From contig NZ_CP018049.1 of NCBI RefSeq assembly GCF_002934065.1, positions 4,028,501 through 4,092,500 of the forward strand: DNA of 64,000 nt, read 5' to 3'. Position numbers and translations under genes: made by a program. The notes beneath the pieces were generated by a model. The model saw only the letters and a program-made list of their open reading frames with translations, made no database searches and was not told the DNA's origin. Within the stretch, counting starts at the first letter, position 1; the number at the start of each line of letters is the position of its first letter. Origin of the DNA: Pseudomonas orientalis (GTDB lineage: Bacteria > Pseudomonadota > Gammaproteobacteria > Pseudomonadales > Pseudomonadaceae). Of the stretch, positions 15,274-24,553 are shown piece after piece.

Positions 15274-16410
15274 ATGATCATTTCGTCCGCATCCGATTAC
15301 CGCGCTGCCGCCAAGCGCAAGTTGCCGCGCTTTCTGTTCGACTATATCGATGGCGGCGCCTACGCCGAGCACACGCTGCGGGCCAACAGTTCGGACCTGG
15401 CCGAGATAAGCCTGCGCCAGCGCATCTTGCGCAATGTCGACACCCTGAGTCTGAAAACCTCGTTGTTCGGCCAGGAGCAGGCCATGCCGGTCATCCTCAG
15501 CCCGGTCGGCCTGACGGGCATGTATGCACGGCGCGGTGAAGTGCAAGCGGCCAAGGCGGCAGCGAACAAAGGCGTACCCTTCTGCCTGTCGACGGTGTCG
15601 GTGTGTTCGATTGAGGAAGTCGCATCGCAAAGCCCGCAGTCGATATGGTTCCAGCTGTATGTGCTCAAGGACCGCGGCTTCATGCGCAATGCCCTGGAAC
15701 GCGCACAGGCGGCGGGGGTGACGACACTGGTGTTTACCGTCGATATGCCTACCCCGGGCGCGCGTTATCGTGATGCCCACTCCGGCATGTCCGGCCCCTA
15801 TGCGGCGCAGCGGCGAATGCTGCAAGCCATGACCAAGCCGCAATGGGCCTTCGATGTAGGGTTGATGGGCCGTCCCCATGACCTGGGCAATATTTCCCGG
15901 TACCTGGGCAAACCCACGCACCTGGAGGACTACATAGGCTGGCTGGCCAACAACTTCGATCCCTCGATCGGTTGGAAAGATTTGGAGTGGATTCGCGACT
16001 TCTGGAAGGGGCCGATGATCATCAAGGGCATCCTCGACCCACAGGATGCCAAGGATGCCGTGAGCTTCGGAGCCGACGGCATCGTGGTCTCCAACCATGG
16101 CGGCCGCCAGCTGGATGGCGTGTTGTCTACCGCCAAGGCGTTGCCACCGATTGCCGAGGCCGTCGGCGATGACCTCACCGTGCTGGTGGATTCCGGCATT
16201 CGTTCCGGGCTCGACGTGGTGCGCATGCTTGCCCTGGGGGCCAAGGCCTGCCTGCTCGGGCGCGCCAGCGTGTACGCGTTGGCCGCCGATGGGCAGAACG
16301 GGGTGGAAAACCTGCTGGATATCTTCGCCAGGGAAATACGCGTGGCGATGACGCTGACCGGTGTCACGTCGATCGAACAAATCGACAGTTCCACGCTGGT
16401 AGCCCCGTAA
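15274..16410 (+). CDS. lldD: FMN-dependent L-lactate dehydrogenase
   Basis: Membrane-associated flavoenzyme that oxidises L-lactate to pyruvate and feeds electrons to quinone. 378 residues from ATG 15274. The GTG at 15259 would add five residues, but MIISSASDYRAAAKRKLP is the family start. The FMN alpha-hydroxyacid dehydrogenase hallmarks are SPVGLTGMYARRGE, FTVDMPTPGARYRDAHSG, IIKGILDP, and VSNHGGRQLDG with the catalytic His and substrate-binding Arg. DSGIRSGLDVVRMLALGA is the phosphate-binding region. No lactate permease lies beside it in this window. Regulated probably by the divergent LysR protein. Confidence 0.93.
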   Translation: MIISSASDYRAAAKRKLPRFLFDYIDGGAYAEHTLRANSSDLAEISLRQRILRNVDTLSLKTSLFGQEQAMPVILSPVGLTGMYARRGEVQAAKAAANKGVPFCLSTVSVCSIEEVASQSPQSIWFQLYVLKDRGFMRNALERAQAAGVTTLVFTVDMPTPGARYRDAHSGMSGPYAAQRRMLQAMTKPQWAFDVGLMGRPHDLGNISRYLGKPTHLEDYIGWLANNFDPSIGWKDLEWIRDFWKGPMIIKGILDPQDAKDAVSFGADGIVVSNHGGRQLDGVLSTAKALPPIAEAVGDDLTVLVDSGIRSGLDVVRMLALGAKACLLGRASVYALAADGQNGVENLLDIFAREIRVAMTLTGVTSIEQIDSSTLVAP

Positions 16411-16413
16411 TCC

Positions 16414-16480
16414 ATTGACTGCCCAGCCAGATAAATGACGCCACGCGCTGCCGACTGTTTTTCGAGCCAGGGCAGTCAAT
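16414..16480. repeat. 11-bp inverted repeat after lldD
   Basis: ATTGACTGCCC (16414-16424) and GGGCAGTCAAT (16470-16480) are perfect inverses 45 nt apart, beginning 4 bp after the lldD stop. It could form a long-loop transcript hairpin; there is no U-run. Confidence 0.5.
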
Positions 16481-16715
16481 TGATTCATATAGCTATTTAT
16501 TAAATAAAACGATTTGGCACGAATCTGGCTCTAACACCCTTCAAGCAGGTCAAGCGATGACAAGACGTGTGGCAGTGCCCCGGGCTTATAACCCGGCGTA
16601 AAGCGATTTAAACTGATCCTTACTGTTTTACGGAACTGAAGGACCAGTAAGACGCCTGGCACTTGCCACTCTCATCCGCCTGTAAGACAGTCATGTGCTT
16701 AGAGGCCGCTCACCT

Positions 16716-17642
16716 ATGAAAACACCCACCCAGACCAACGCAATTGACTTTGACAGTGCCAAATTGCAACGCCTGGGATTTGGTCAGCCATCCCTGCGCT
16801 CACCTCGCCCCGCCACGCTTGGCCAGCTCCGCCAGCAACTTAACCAGCACTTGCAAACCAGCCTCGAGCCGGAACGCATCCTTGGCCTGTTCTTTCGCGA
16901 AATCCAGCGCCTGGTGCCGCTGGATGCCTTGCAGTACCGTCACGTCACCACTGACCTGCGCCTGGAGTTCGGCCATCGCGGCCATCATTCGGTGAGCTAC
17001 ACCTTGAGCCATGACGGCGAGCACTTGGGCGAGTTGGTCTTCCGCCGCAACCAGCGCTTTCTGGAAGAGGAACTGGGCCAGCTGGAATCCCTGCTGGCCG
17101 CCTTGCTTTACCCGATGCGCAATGCCCTGCTCTACCGCGCCGCCACCCGCAGCGCCTTGCGCGATCCGTTGACCGAAACCGGCAACCGCATTGCCATGGA
17201 CCAGACGCTGCAACGGGAAATCGACATGGCGCGGCGGCACATGCACCCGCTGTCTCTGTTGATGCTGGACATCGACCACTTCAAGCGCATCAATGACACC
17301 CATGGCCATACCGCCGGCGACAGCGTATTGCGCGGCGTGGCTGCGGCGATCAAGGGCCAGCTGCGCAACGTGGACATGGTGTTTCGGTTTGGCGGGGAAG
17401 AATTTCTGATCCTGCTGTCCAACACCGGCCGTGATGCGGCGCGGATGGTCGGCGAACGCCTGCGCCAGGCGGCGCAGGCCCAGGACTACTGGGTAGAAGG
17501 GACGCGAATCGAATTGACGGTAAGCCTCGGCTGCTCGACGTTACTGGCGGCTGAGTCGGCTGAAAGCCTGCTGCGCCGAGCCGACAATGCCTTGTACGTG
17601 GCCAAGCGCGCAGGCCGCAATCGTCTGGCAATGGCGGGGTAA
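16716..17642 (+). CDS. Diguanylate cyclase (GGDEF)
   Basis: 308-residue enzyme predicted to make cyclic di-GMP from GTP. The N-terminal half (about 40-140) is a small sensory, GAF-like domain without membrane helices, so it is cytosolic. The GGDEF domain starts at LRDPLTETGNRIAMDQTL. The active-site signature is GGEEF in VFRFGGEEFLILL, preceded five residues earlier by RNVD, which fits the RxxD inhibitory I-site. Both catalytic and feedback features are therefore kept. I chose ATG 16716 (MKTPTQTNAID), since the upstream extension to 16695 lacks an SD. Monocistronic. Confidence 0.92.
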   Translation: MKTPTQTNAIDFDSAKLQRLGFGQPSLRSPRPATLGQLRQQLNQHLQTSLEPERILGLFFREIQRLVPLDALQYRHVTTDLRLEFGHRGHHSVSYTLSHDGEHLGELVFRRNQRFLEEELGQLESLLAALLYPMRNALLYRAATRSALRDPLTETGNRIAMDQTLQREIDMARRHMHPLSLLMLDIDHFKRINDTHGHTAGDSVLRGVAAAIKGQLRNVDMVFRFGGEEFLILLSNTGRDAARMVGERLRQAAQAQDYWVEGTRIELTVSLGCSTLLAAESAESLLRRADNALYVAKRAGRNRLAMAG

Positions 17643-17663
17643 CCCCCCGCCATTGCCTGTGCA

Positions 17664-18470
17664 TCACGCCTCGCTGGCGACTCGGGCCTGGCGCTCACGC
17701 ACGAACGCCGGCGCCTTTTCCTTCTCTTGTTCCAGGTGCATGCAACTTTCCAGGAACAGATACATGTAGTCATAGCTCTTGCACACGGCCTGTCGCAACT
17801 CCACCTGCAGGGCTGCGCTCGGGTTTGTGCCGGCGAGGGTGCAGATGATTTCCAGGGCTTCCCAGGGGTGCGCGTCATCATACTGGGCGTGCATCTTCAG
17901 CCACTTCATCGCACGCTTGCGCTCTTCCTCGGGGAAGGCAGCGGCATACACGCCGGTGGAACAGACCACGGCGGACCACTCCCCCGTCGCGCCCTCGATG
18001 GCGTAGTTGGTGGCGGCAATCGCGACGATCAACGAGTCAGCCGAGCTGGTGTGCCAGCACCAATGGCTCAGTGCGTGCAACTCCGGTGGCACGTTCTGGG
18101 CCTGCAGGTCTTCAAGACTGACGCCATGGGCACGCGCCCAATTCACCCAATAATCGGCGTGGTTCAGTTCCACGCGAATATTGCGCATCAGCCAGCGTCG
18201 CGCCATGTCCTCGCCAGGATGACGGGCAAATTTGGTCTTGGTGAGGTTCTGTGCCATGTACAAGGCGAACTGCTCCACCACAGGCCAGCCCCCGATCAGG
18301 TAGTGGCGCATGGTCCTGGCGCTGAGCGTATTATCGCGCATGCGCTGGTACAGTTCGTGTTCGACAACCCGACGCTTGCTCTCGCTACAGTCCTGGATCA
18401 ATTGCTGGGCCCAGGCGGGGTAACTCGAGGCTTCCATAAGCGGGCCGGTTCTGTTGAATGTGTCGATCAC
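17664..18470 (-). CDS. Haem-oxygenase-fold (TenA/PqqC-like) iron-containing protein
   Basis: About 268 residues, all helical, of the TenA/PqqC/haem oxygenase-like superfamily, a fold that includes non-haem diiron oxidases. Conserved-looking residues are VEHELYQRM, GWPVVEQF, NIRVELNHADYW, ATNYAIEGATGEW and YDDAHPWEALEI, which supply Glu/His ligands. The start is GTG 18470, with aaggag 8 nt before; the longer frame to 18509 has no SD. It lies between the two c-di-GMP genes but is probably unrelated in function. Substrate unknown. Confidence 0.8.
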   Translation of the reverse strand: MIDTFNRTGPLMEASSYPAWAQQLIQDCSESKRRVVEHELYQRMRDNTLSARTMRHYLIGGWPVVEQFALYMAQNLTKTKFARHPGEDMARRWLMRNIRVELNHADYWVNWARAHGVSLEDLQAQNVPPELHALSHWCWHTSSADSLIVAIAATNYAIEGATGEWSAVVCSTGVYAAAFPEEERKRAMKWLKMHAQYDDAHPWEALEIICTLAGTNPSAALQVELRQAVCKSYDYMYLFLESCMHLEQEKEKAPAFVRERQARVASEA

Positions 18471-18512
18471 TGTAGGGCTCCTTTTTAAGTGTGATGTACA
18501 GACCGGCAAGTT

Positions 18513-20975
18513 TCAGCGGAATGTACCGGGCGCCTTGAATAACAGGGGCTGCGGCCGCACGGGTCGGCACTGCAGGCGATCACAGGTAAACAATTGCGGG
18601 CGCTCGATCAAATAGCCTTGAGCGTAGTCCACACCTATCTCAAGTAACGCCTGTTCGATCTGCGACGTTTCAACAAACTCGGCAATTGTGCGTTTACCCA
18701 TGACATGGCCGATGTGATTGATCACTTCGACCATGGCGCGGTTAATCGGGTCGTCCAGCATATCCTTTACGAAACTTCCATCGATCTTCAAGAAGTCTAC
18801 AGGTAAATGTTTGAGATAGGCGAATGAGGACATTCCGGCGCAAAAATCATCAAGGGAAAAGTGGCACCCTAACGCCTTGAGTTCATTAATAAAACGAATT
18901 GCACTGCCTAAATTGGCGATAGCGCTGGTCTCAGTTATTTCAAAACAAATCATTTCCGGGGGAATGCTGTAAGTGTCGAATTTTTCACGCAAAAACCCGA
19001 GAAAATCATCATCGCCAATGGTTATGCCTGACAGATTAATCGCACACATGGCCATGGGTCGGCCCGGACGCTCATGCATGCAACGGGCAATGATCTTGAA
19101 TACGTTCTCCACCACCCAGCGATCCAGTGAAGTCATCAAGCCGTAACGCTCGGCGGCCGGAATGAAACTGTCGGGCAGGATGATTCGCCCCGCTTCGTCG
19201 TGCAGGCGCAAAAGTATTTCGATGTGCCCGGTACCCGCTTCGGTATGGCCCAGCGGCGAAATTTCCTGGGAGTAAAGACAAAAGCGGTCTTCTTCCAGGG
19301 CCATGTGCAGGCGTTGCACCCACGCCATTTCGCCGAAGCGTATGGACAGCTCCGAGTCGTCGGCATGATACACCTGCACCCGGTTACGCCCCTTTTCCTT
19401 GGCCATGTAGCATGCCATGTCGGCGGCGCGCAGCGAGGTTTCCAGGGTGGTGGGCGCTTGCGAGATATGCACCAGGCCGATGCTGACGGTGGTCATGAAC
19501 GGCCGGCCCTTCCACACAAAATGCAGGCTCTGTACGGTGTGGCGCAGGCTCTCGGCGATTTTCTCGGCCACGGGTGCCGGACAATTTTCCAGCAGGATGC
19601 CAAATTCATCGCCGCCCAGCCGCGCCAGGGTATCGCCTTCGCGCAGGTCCGATTGCAGCAGCGCGCAAATATGTCGCAGCAATTCGTCGCCCGCGGCATG
19701 GCCGCAGGTGTCATTGACCAGCTTGAACTGATCCAGGTCGAGGAACATCAAGGCATGCCGACCGTTCTGCTGGCGCGCCACCTGCTGCAGCACTTGATCA
19801 AGGCGGTATTCGAATTCACGCCGGTTGGCCAGGCCAGTCAAGGCATCGTGGGTGGCCTGCCAGGAAAGATTGGCGATGTACTGGCGTTCCTGGGTCATGT
19901 CATGCAGCACCAGCACCGCGCCACTGACCTTGCCCGCGCTGCGAATCGGCGCGCCCACCAGGGTCACGGAGACGGTGCTGCCGTCCAGGCGCTGGATCAG
20001 CTTGGAATGTTCACTGCCGCCACTGAGTTCGCCCTTGATGATGTGCTCAAGCAGGGTGAAGCCGTCCGGCTCGGCGTTTTCATCCAGCAGCTTGAACAAC
20101 GCCGCCAGCGGCAGGCCCTGGGCCTGGGCCGACTTCCAGTGGGTCAGCGCTTCAGCGGCGGGGTTCATATAGGCAATCGCACCGTCCACATCGGTGGTGA
20201 TGACCCCGTCGCCAATCGACTCCAGGGTGATCTGTGCCCGCTCCTTCTCCGCCTGCAGGGCATCGGCAAACGCATGACGCTGGGCCAGCAATTTGTGCGT
20301 GCGCAGCAGCGCCAGGACGATCAGGCCCAGGGCCGTGGCCAGGTTAGTGATCAACAGCAGGCGCAGGATCATCCGCGAGCCTTCGCCCAAGGCATCGCTG
20401 AACGCCTTGGCCGCCGGCGTCACACCTTCGTTGATTGCCGTGATACGCGCCTTCCACAGCCGCACATCGCTGGCATCGACCCGATCAGCAGCAATGGCGC
20501 CATGCATTTGGCGAGCAAGTTCGTCCAGTTGCAACAGATAGCCGTCGCCCACCGTCCAGAGTTCGATGGCTTTTTCCAAGTAGCTGAAATGGCGAAAGTT
20601 GAGGTACAGCCAGATCAGGCTGGAGACGTCGTCCGGGTGGTTGCCGCCCTTGATGATTCCCAGGCGCGCGGCCGGTATATCCGGGGTTGGGCTGTCCAAG
20701 GCGATGCGCAACTCATGCCCGCCCTGAGGCACCGCAATCGCTTGCTGATATTTGAGATAGGTCGCCGCGTCGCGGTCATCGGCGTAGAGGGTCAGGTAAT
20801 AGATAGCGTCTTTCTGGCCCTTGGACCACAGGCTTTCACCTGCCACATAGCCACGCACCGCCGAAAGCACGTAGAGACTGACGCAGCCTAACAATGCCTG
20901 GAACAGCACAACGGCAATAAAGGGCCAGACAATGCCCAGCAGCCGTGGCGTTCCGAGAGTCCGCTTTTGCTTCAT
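18513..20975 (-). CDS. Membrane GGDEF/EAL c-di-GMP protein with PAS domain
   Basis: Start ATG 20975 (MKQKRTLGTPRLL), with aaggga before it; about 820 residues. Order: membrane helix (LLGIVWPFIAVVLFQALLGC), periplasmic sensor of about 190 residues, second membrane helix (LLITNLATALGLIVLALL), a PAS domain (LESIGDGVITTDVDGAIAYM), a GGDEF domain with an intact LGGDEFGILL, and a C-terminal EAL domain. The EAL motif is HIEILLRL; Glu is kept. Other phosphodiesterase motifs are CFEITETSAIANL, LDDFCAGMSSF, LKIDGSFV and FVETSQ. It may be bifunctional. Which activity dominates cannot be told from sequence. Confidence 0.92.
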   Translation of the reverse strand: MKQKRTLGTPRLLGIVWPFIAVVLFQALLGCVSLYVLSAVRGYVAGESLWSKGQKDAIYYLTLYADDRDAATYLKYQQAIAVPQGGHELRIALDSPTPDIPAARLGIIKGGNHPDDVSSLIWLYLNFRHFSYLEKAIELWTVGDGYLLQLDELARQMHGAIAADRVDASDVRLWKARITAINEGVTPAAKAFSDALGEGSRMILRLLLITNLATALGLIVLALLRTHKLLAQRHAFADALQAEKERAQITLESIGDGVITTDVDGAIAYMNPAAEALTHWKSAQAQGLPLAALFKLLDENAEPDGFTLLEHIIKGELSGGSEHSKLIQRLDGSTVSVTLVGAPIRSAGKVSGAVLVLHDMTQERQYIANLSWQATHDALTGLANRREFEYRLDQVLQQVARQQNGRHALMFLDLDQFKLVNDTCGHAAGDELLRHICALLQSDLREGDTLARLGGDEFGILLENCPAPVAEKIAESLRHTVQSLHFVWKGRPFMTTVSIGLVHISQAPTTLETSLRAADMACYMAKEKGRNRVQVYHADDSELSIRFGEMAWVQRLHMALEEDRFCLYSQEISPLGHTEAGTGHIEILLRLHDEAGRIILPDSFIPAAERYGLMTSLDRWVVENVFKIIARCMHERPGRPMAMCAINLSGITIGDDDFLGFLREKFDTYSIPPEMICFEITETSAIANLGSAIRFINELKALGCHFSLDDFCAGMSSFAYLKHLPVDFLKIDGSFVKDMLDDPINRAMVEVINHIGHVMGKRTIAEFVETSQIEQALLEIGVDYAQGYLIERPQLFTCDRLQCRPVRPQPLLFKAPGTFR

Positions 20976-21046
20976 GAAGTCCCTTGCACATGCACAGCTC
21001 AATACGCACGCGAAAATCCGCTCCCGATCGCACAGCCTAAGCCAAA

Positions 21047-22849
21047 TCAACGCACTTGTTGCAGGTGTCCATACAATTTGGCGTACAGCCCGCCATCGGC
21101 AATCAATTGCTGATGGTCGCCATCCTCGGCGATATGCCCGCCATCGAACACCAATACACGATCGGCCTGTTTCACTGCCGAGAGCCGGTGGGCGATGATC
21201 AGTGTAGTACGCCCACTGAGAAACCGCGCCAGCGCCTGGTGCAGGTTGTACTCGGTGGCCGCATCCAGCGCCGAGGTGGCTTCATCCAGAATCACCACCT
21301 TGGGCTCGGCCAGCACCATGCGCGCGATGGCCAGGCGTTGCCGTTGGCCACCGGAAAAACGCACGCCGGAACGCCCCACTACGCTGTCCAGGCCCAAGGG
21401 CAATGCCTTGACGGTAGCATCCAGCTGGGCGATTTCCAGTGCCTGCCAGCAGGCCTGGTCCGTACGCTCGCGGCCCATGGTCAGGTTGGCGCGTACGGTA
21501 TCGTTGAACAGCGCCGGGTGCTGCAGCACCACCGCGACGTTTTCGCGGATGGTCGCCAGGCCGATCTCCTGCTGGCTCGCGCCGCCAAAACGAATGCTGC
21601 CGGCCTGCGGTGTGTAGAGGCCCAGCAACAGTTGCACCAGGGTACTTTTACCGCCGCCGCTGGCGCCGACAATCGCCACCTTCTCCCCCGGCGCGATGGT
21701 CAGGTTCAATTGGTCGAGCACCAGGTCATCGGCGTAACCGAAATCCAGCCCATGCACTTCAATACCGACAGTCGCACGCCCGCGGAAGGGATCGGCACCT
21801 CCCGCGTATTGCGGCTCGTCGGCGCGGGCCAGCAGTTCGTTGATGCGCGTCAGCGCGCCGCCTGCCGCGTAGTAGGCGTATTGCAGGTTGAGCAACTGCT
21901 CCACCGGGCCGATCATGAACCACAGGTAACTGAACACCGCGAGCATCTGGCCAATGGACAGGTCGGAAAACAGCACGGTCAACATGGCGGCGGCGCGGAA
22001 GATGTCGATACCGAACTGGAACAGCAAGCCACTGGCGCGGCTGGACGCATCGGTTTTCCATTGCGAGTGAATGGCGTAGTCCCGCACTTCCCGGGCACGC
22101 TGGCCCAGACGCCCGAGGAAAAAGCCCTGACGGTTGCCGGCGCGCACTTCCTGGATGGCATCCAGGGTTTCGGTCAGCGCCTGGGTGAACCGCGAGGTAC
22201 TGTCGTTTTCGAGTTTTTTCAGGTGCTTGACGCGCTTGCCCAATTGCACCGTGGCGTAGATCACCAAGGGGTTGAACAGCAGGATCAGCAGCGCCAGCTG
22301 CCAGTGCATCCACACCAGAATCGCCGACGTGCCGACCAGGGTCAGCATCGCCACCAGGAAGCGGCTGAGGGTTTCGCCGACGAATTTGTCCAGGGTGTCC
22401 AGATCGGTGACCAGGTGTGTCGTCACCGTACCGCTGCCCAGGCTTTCATATTCGCCCAGGGAGATGCGCTTGAGCCGCTCGATCAGGCGCACGCGGATGC
22501 GGTAGACAATGTCCTTGGCCAGCCGCGCAAACAGCCGCGCCTGCACCACGTTGAACACCAGTGCGCCGCAGCGCAGGGCCAGGGTCATCAAGAGCATCAG
22601 GCCGATATAACCGGCGGCTTTCTGCCAGCCCAGGGGCAACGCGTGATTCATCACCTTGAGCGCGGCGTCGCCATGGCCCAGCAGCACTTCGTCGACCAGC
22701 AGCGGCAACAGCAACGGGATGGGTACGCTGCACAAGGTCGCCAGCACGGCGACGCTGTTGGCGATCCACAGGGATTTGCGGTGACGCAGGGCCAGGCGGC
22801 GGATTTCCGCCCAGGTCAGGCGGTCGCTGATGGTTGACTCATCCCGCAC
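21047..22849 (-). CDS. ABC exporter, fused membrane and ATPase domains
   Basis: 600-residue half-transporter of the MsbA/multidrug exporter type. Residues about 20-300 form a six-helix membrane domain (LCSVPIPLLLPLLVDEVLL and onward). The nucleotide-binding domain follows, with Walker A GASGGGKSTLV, the Q-loop in VAVVLQHPALF, the signature FSGGQRQRLAIA, Walker B VVILDEATSALD and switch His in IIAHRL. The start GTG 22849 overlaps the end of the DsbA-like gene by 11 bp, so the two are coupled. It ends near the GGDEF/EAL gene. The substrate is not predictable. Confidence 0.9.
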   Translation of the reverse strand: MRDESTISDRLTWAEIRRLALRHRKSLWIANSVAVLATLCSVPIPLLLPLLVDEVLLGHGDAALKVMNHALPLGWQKAAGYIGLMLLMTLALRCGALVFNVVQARLFARLAKDIVYRIRVRLIERLKRISLGEYESLGSGTVTTHLVTDLDTLDKFVGETLSRFLVAMLTLVGTSAILVWMHWQLALLILLFNPLVIYATVQLGKRVKHLKKLENDSTSRFTQALTETLDAIQEVRAGNRQGFFLGRLGQRAREVRDYAIHSQWKTDASSRASGLLFQFGIDIFRAAAMLTVLFSDLSIGQMLAVFSYLWFMIGPVEQLLNLQYAYYAAGGALTRINELLARADEPQYAGGADPFRGRATVGIEVHGLDFGYADDLVLDQLNLTIAPGEKVAIVGASGGGKSTLVQLLLGLYTPQAGSIRFGGASQQEIGLATIRENVAVVLQHPALFNDTVRANLTMGRERTDQACWQALEIAQLDATVKALPLGLDSVVGRSGVRFSGGQRQRLAIARMVLAEPKVVILDEATSALDAATEYNLHQALARFLSGRTTLIIAHRLSAVKQADRVLVFDGGHIAEDGDHQQLIADGGLYAKLYGHLQQVR

Positions 22850-23477
22850 AGGTAGCGCGCTCCAGCCATCGGGCGAGCAACGGTGACAACTCGTCCAGCG
22901 GCTGGTAACCATTGGTGAGCAGCGCCAATTGGCCGTTGCGCTCGGCCAGCAAGGTCGGGAAACCGGCGATACCCAAATCCTGCACCCAGGTGAAATCCGC
23001 TGCCGTGGCCGCGTGCTGCTCGGCGCGGTCGAACTCGCCGGCAAACTCGATCCGCGGAATACCGGCCTGCTCGGCCAGTTCCACCAGCACGTGGGCAGAG
23101 GTGACGTCGCGGCCTTCCACATAAAATGCATGCTGGATCAGCCCCAGCAGCGTCCAGGCGCAATCGGGCGCCAGGCTGCGCGCAGTGACAAGGGCGCGGC
23201 ACGCAGGCTCGGTGTCATAGACAAACCCCTCGGGCAACGCACCCTCGCGCTTGAACGGCTGGCCGGTGGCGTCGGTCACCGCCTGCCAGTGCTCAAGGAT
23301 ATAGCGCCGCGTAGTCGGTTCCAGCGCCGCGCCACTGCCGGTGCGCAATCCGCCCACCACCAGGTGCAACTCCACGCCGGCCGCCCGGGCCTGCTCAACC
23401 AGCGCCTGCGCCACCGGGGCAAAGCCCCAGCACCAGGAACACATCGGGTCCATTACATAGAGCAGGCGCGCGGACAT
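22839..23477 (-). CDS. DsbA-family thioredoxin-fold protein
   Basis: 212-residue DsbA-like protein (FrnE/2-hydroxychromene isomerase-like group) with an N-terminal CxxC motif in MDPMCSWCWGFAP (Cys at about 13 and 16) and the cis-Pro region in GIAGFPTLLAERNG. There is no signal peptide, so it is likely a cytosolic dithiol oxidoreductase rather than periplasmic DsbA. It lies 3 bp after trhO and overlaps the ABC exporter, which makes a trhO-dsbA-ABC operon likely. Confidence 0.88.
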   Translation of the reverse strand: MSARLLYVMDPMCSWCWGFAPVAQALVEQARAAGVELHLVVGGLRTGSGAALEPTTRRYILEHWQAVTDATGQPFKREGALPEGFVYDTEPACRALVTARSLAPDCAWTLLGLIQHAFYVEGRDVTSAHVLVELAEQAGIPRIEFAGEFDRAEQHAATAADFTWVQDLGIAGFPTLLAERNGQLALLTNGYQPLDELSPLLARWLERATCAG

Positions 23478-23480
23478 GGT

Positions 23481-24422
23481 TCAAGCCTCGGAAGGGGTTT
23501 GCTTGTAGTTGAAACCAATCGGGTGCGGCATGTTACGGGCCTTCGCCAGTTCGATCTGCTTCTGCCGGTCGATGGCGCTGCGACGGGTTTTCTCCGGCAG
23601 CTTATCCCAGCAATGCGGACAACTGATGCCGGCCACGTAGTGCTCGGACGCGCGGTCTTCTACGCTGACCGGTGTGCGGCAGGCATGGCATTGATCGTAG
23701 TCGCCTTCGCTCAGGTCGTGGCGCACAGTGACACGATTGTCGAACACAAAGCAGTCACCCTGCCACTTAGTCTCTTCCTGCGGCACCTCTTCAAGGTATT
23801 TGAGAATACCGCCCTTGAGATGATAGACCTCGTCGAAGCCTTCGCTGAGCATATAGCTCGACGCTTTCTCGCAACGAATGCCGCCGGTGCAGAACATGGC
23901 GACTTTCTTGTGCCTGGCCGGGTCGAAGTTGGCTTTGATGTAGTCGGGGAATTCGCGGAAACTGGTGGTCTTCGGGTCGATCGCGCCTTCAAAGGTGCCG
24001 ATCGACACTTCGTAGTCGTTGCGGGTGTCGATCAGCAGCACTTCGGGGTCGCTGATCAGCGCGTTCCAGTCCTTGGGGTCGACGTAAGTGCCGACCTTCT
24101 TGTTCGGGTCGACGCCTTGTACACCCAGGGTCACGATCTCTTTCTTGAGTTTGACCTTGGTGCGATAGAACGGCTGGTCGTCGCAGTAGGATTCCTTGTG
24201 GTCGATGTCGACCATGCGCGGGTCTTTTTTCAGCCAGGCCATCAAGCCATCAATGCCTTCGCGGCTGCCGGAAACGGTACCGTTGATGCCTTCTTCGGCG
24301 ATCAGCAAGGTGCCTTTGATGCCATTGTCGACCATCGCCTGCAGCAGTGGTTCGCGCAGGGCGACGTAATCTTCGAGGGTGACGAACTTATACAGTGCCG
24401 CCACGACAATCGGTTGAGTCAT
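23481..24422 (-). CDS. trhO: tRNA uridine-34 hydroxylase, rhodanese type
   Basis: 313 residues, full length. TrhO (YceA) makes 5-hydroxyuridine at the wobble base of tRNAs as a step toward cmo5U/mo5U. It has an N-terminal acylphosphatase-like part (KGTLLIAEEGINGTVSGS) and a rhodanese domain (VLLIDTRNDYEVSIGTFEGA) with the catalytic Cys in MFCTGGIRCEKASSYML. A C-terminal cysteine pair region (CHACRTPVS, SCPHCWDKL) could bind metal. It is the last core gene before the Tc toxin locus. Confidence 0.95.
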   Translation of the reverse strand: MTQPIVVAALYKFVTLEDYVALREPLLQAMVDNGIKGTLLIAEEGINGTVSGSREGIDGLMAWLKKDPRMVDIDHKESYCDDQPFYRTKVKLKKEIVTLGVQGVDPNKKVGTYVDPKDWNALISDPEVLLIDTRNDYEVSIGTFEGAIDPKTTSFREFPDYIKANFDPARHKKVAMFCTGGIRCEKASSYMLSEGFDEVYHLKGGILKYLEEVPQEETKWQGDCFVFDNRVTVRHDLSEGDYDQCHACRTPVSVEDRASEHYVAGISCPHCWDKLPEKTRRSAIDRQKQIELAKARNMPHPIGFNYKQTPSEA

Positions 24423-24553
24423 GGGTAATCTCTCCAGGTGGCTACCCTCGTAAGGGGTGAACCGGATGCAAAAAGGCGTCGGTCAGGCGGCGCGGCGCGC
24501 ATTCTAGCAAAACTGAGGCGCCATCGCATCGGCACGCAGCCGCTGATATGCCC

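Noticed and set aside
15220..16488. 422-residue frame antisense to lldD
   Set aside because: The lldD match is complete; the antisense translation is a shadow.
19200..20891. 563-residue frame antisense to the GGDEF/EAL gene, and 593-residue frame antisense to the ABC exporter
   Set aside because: His/Gln/Gly/Ala-rich shadows without SD; the opposite-strand genes have complete motifs.
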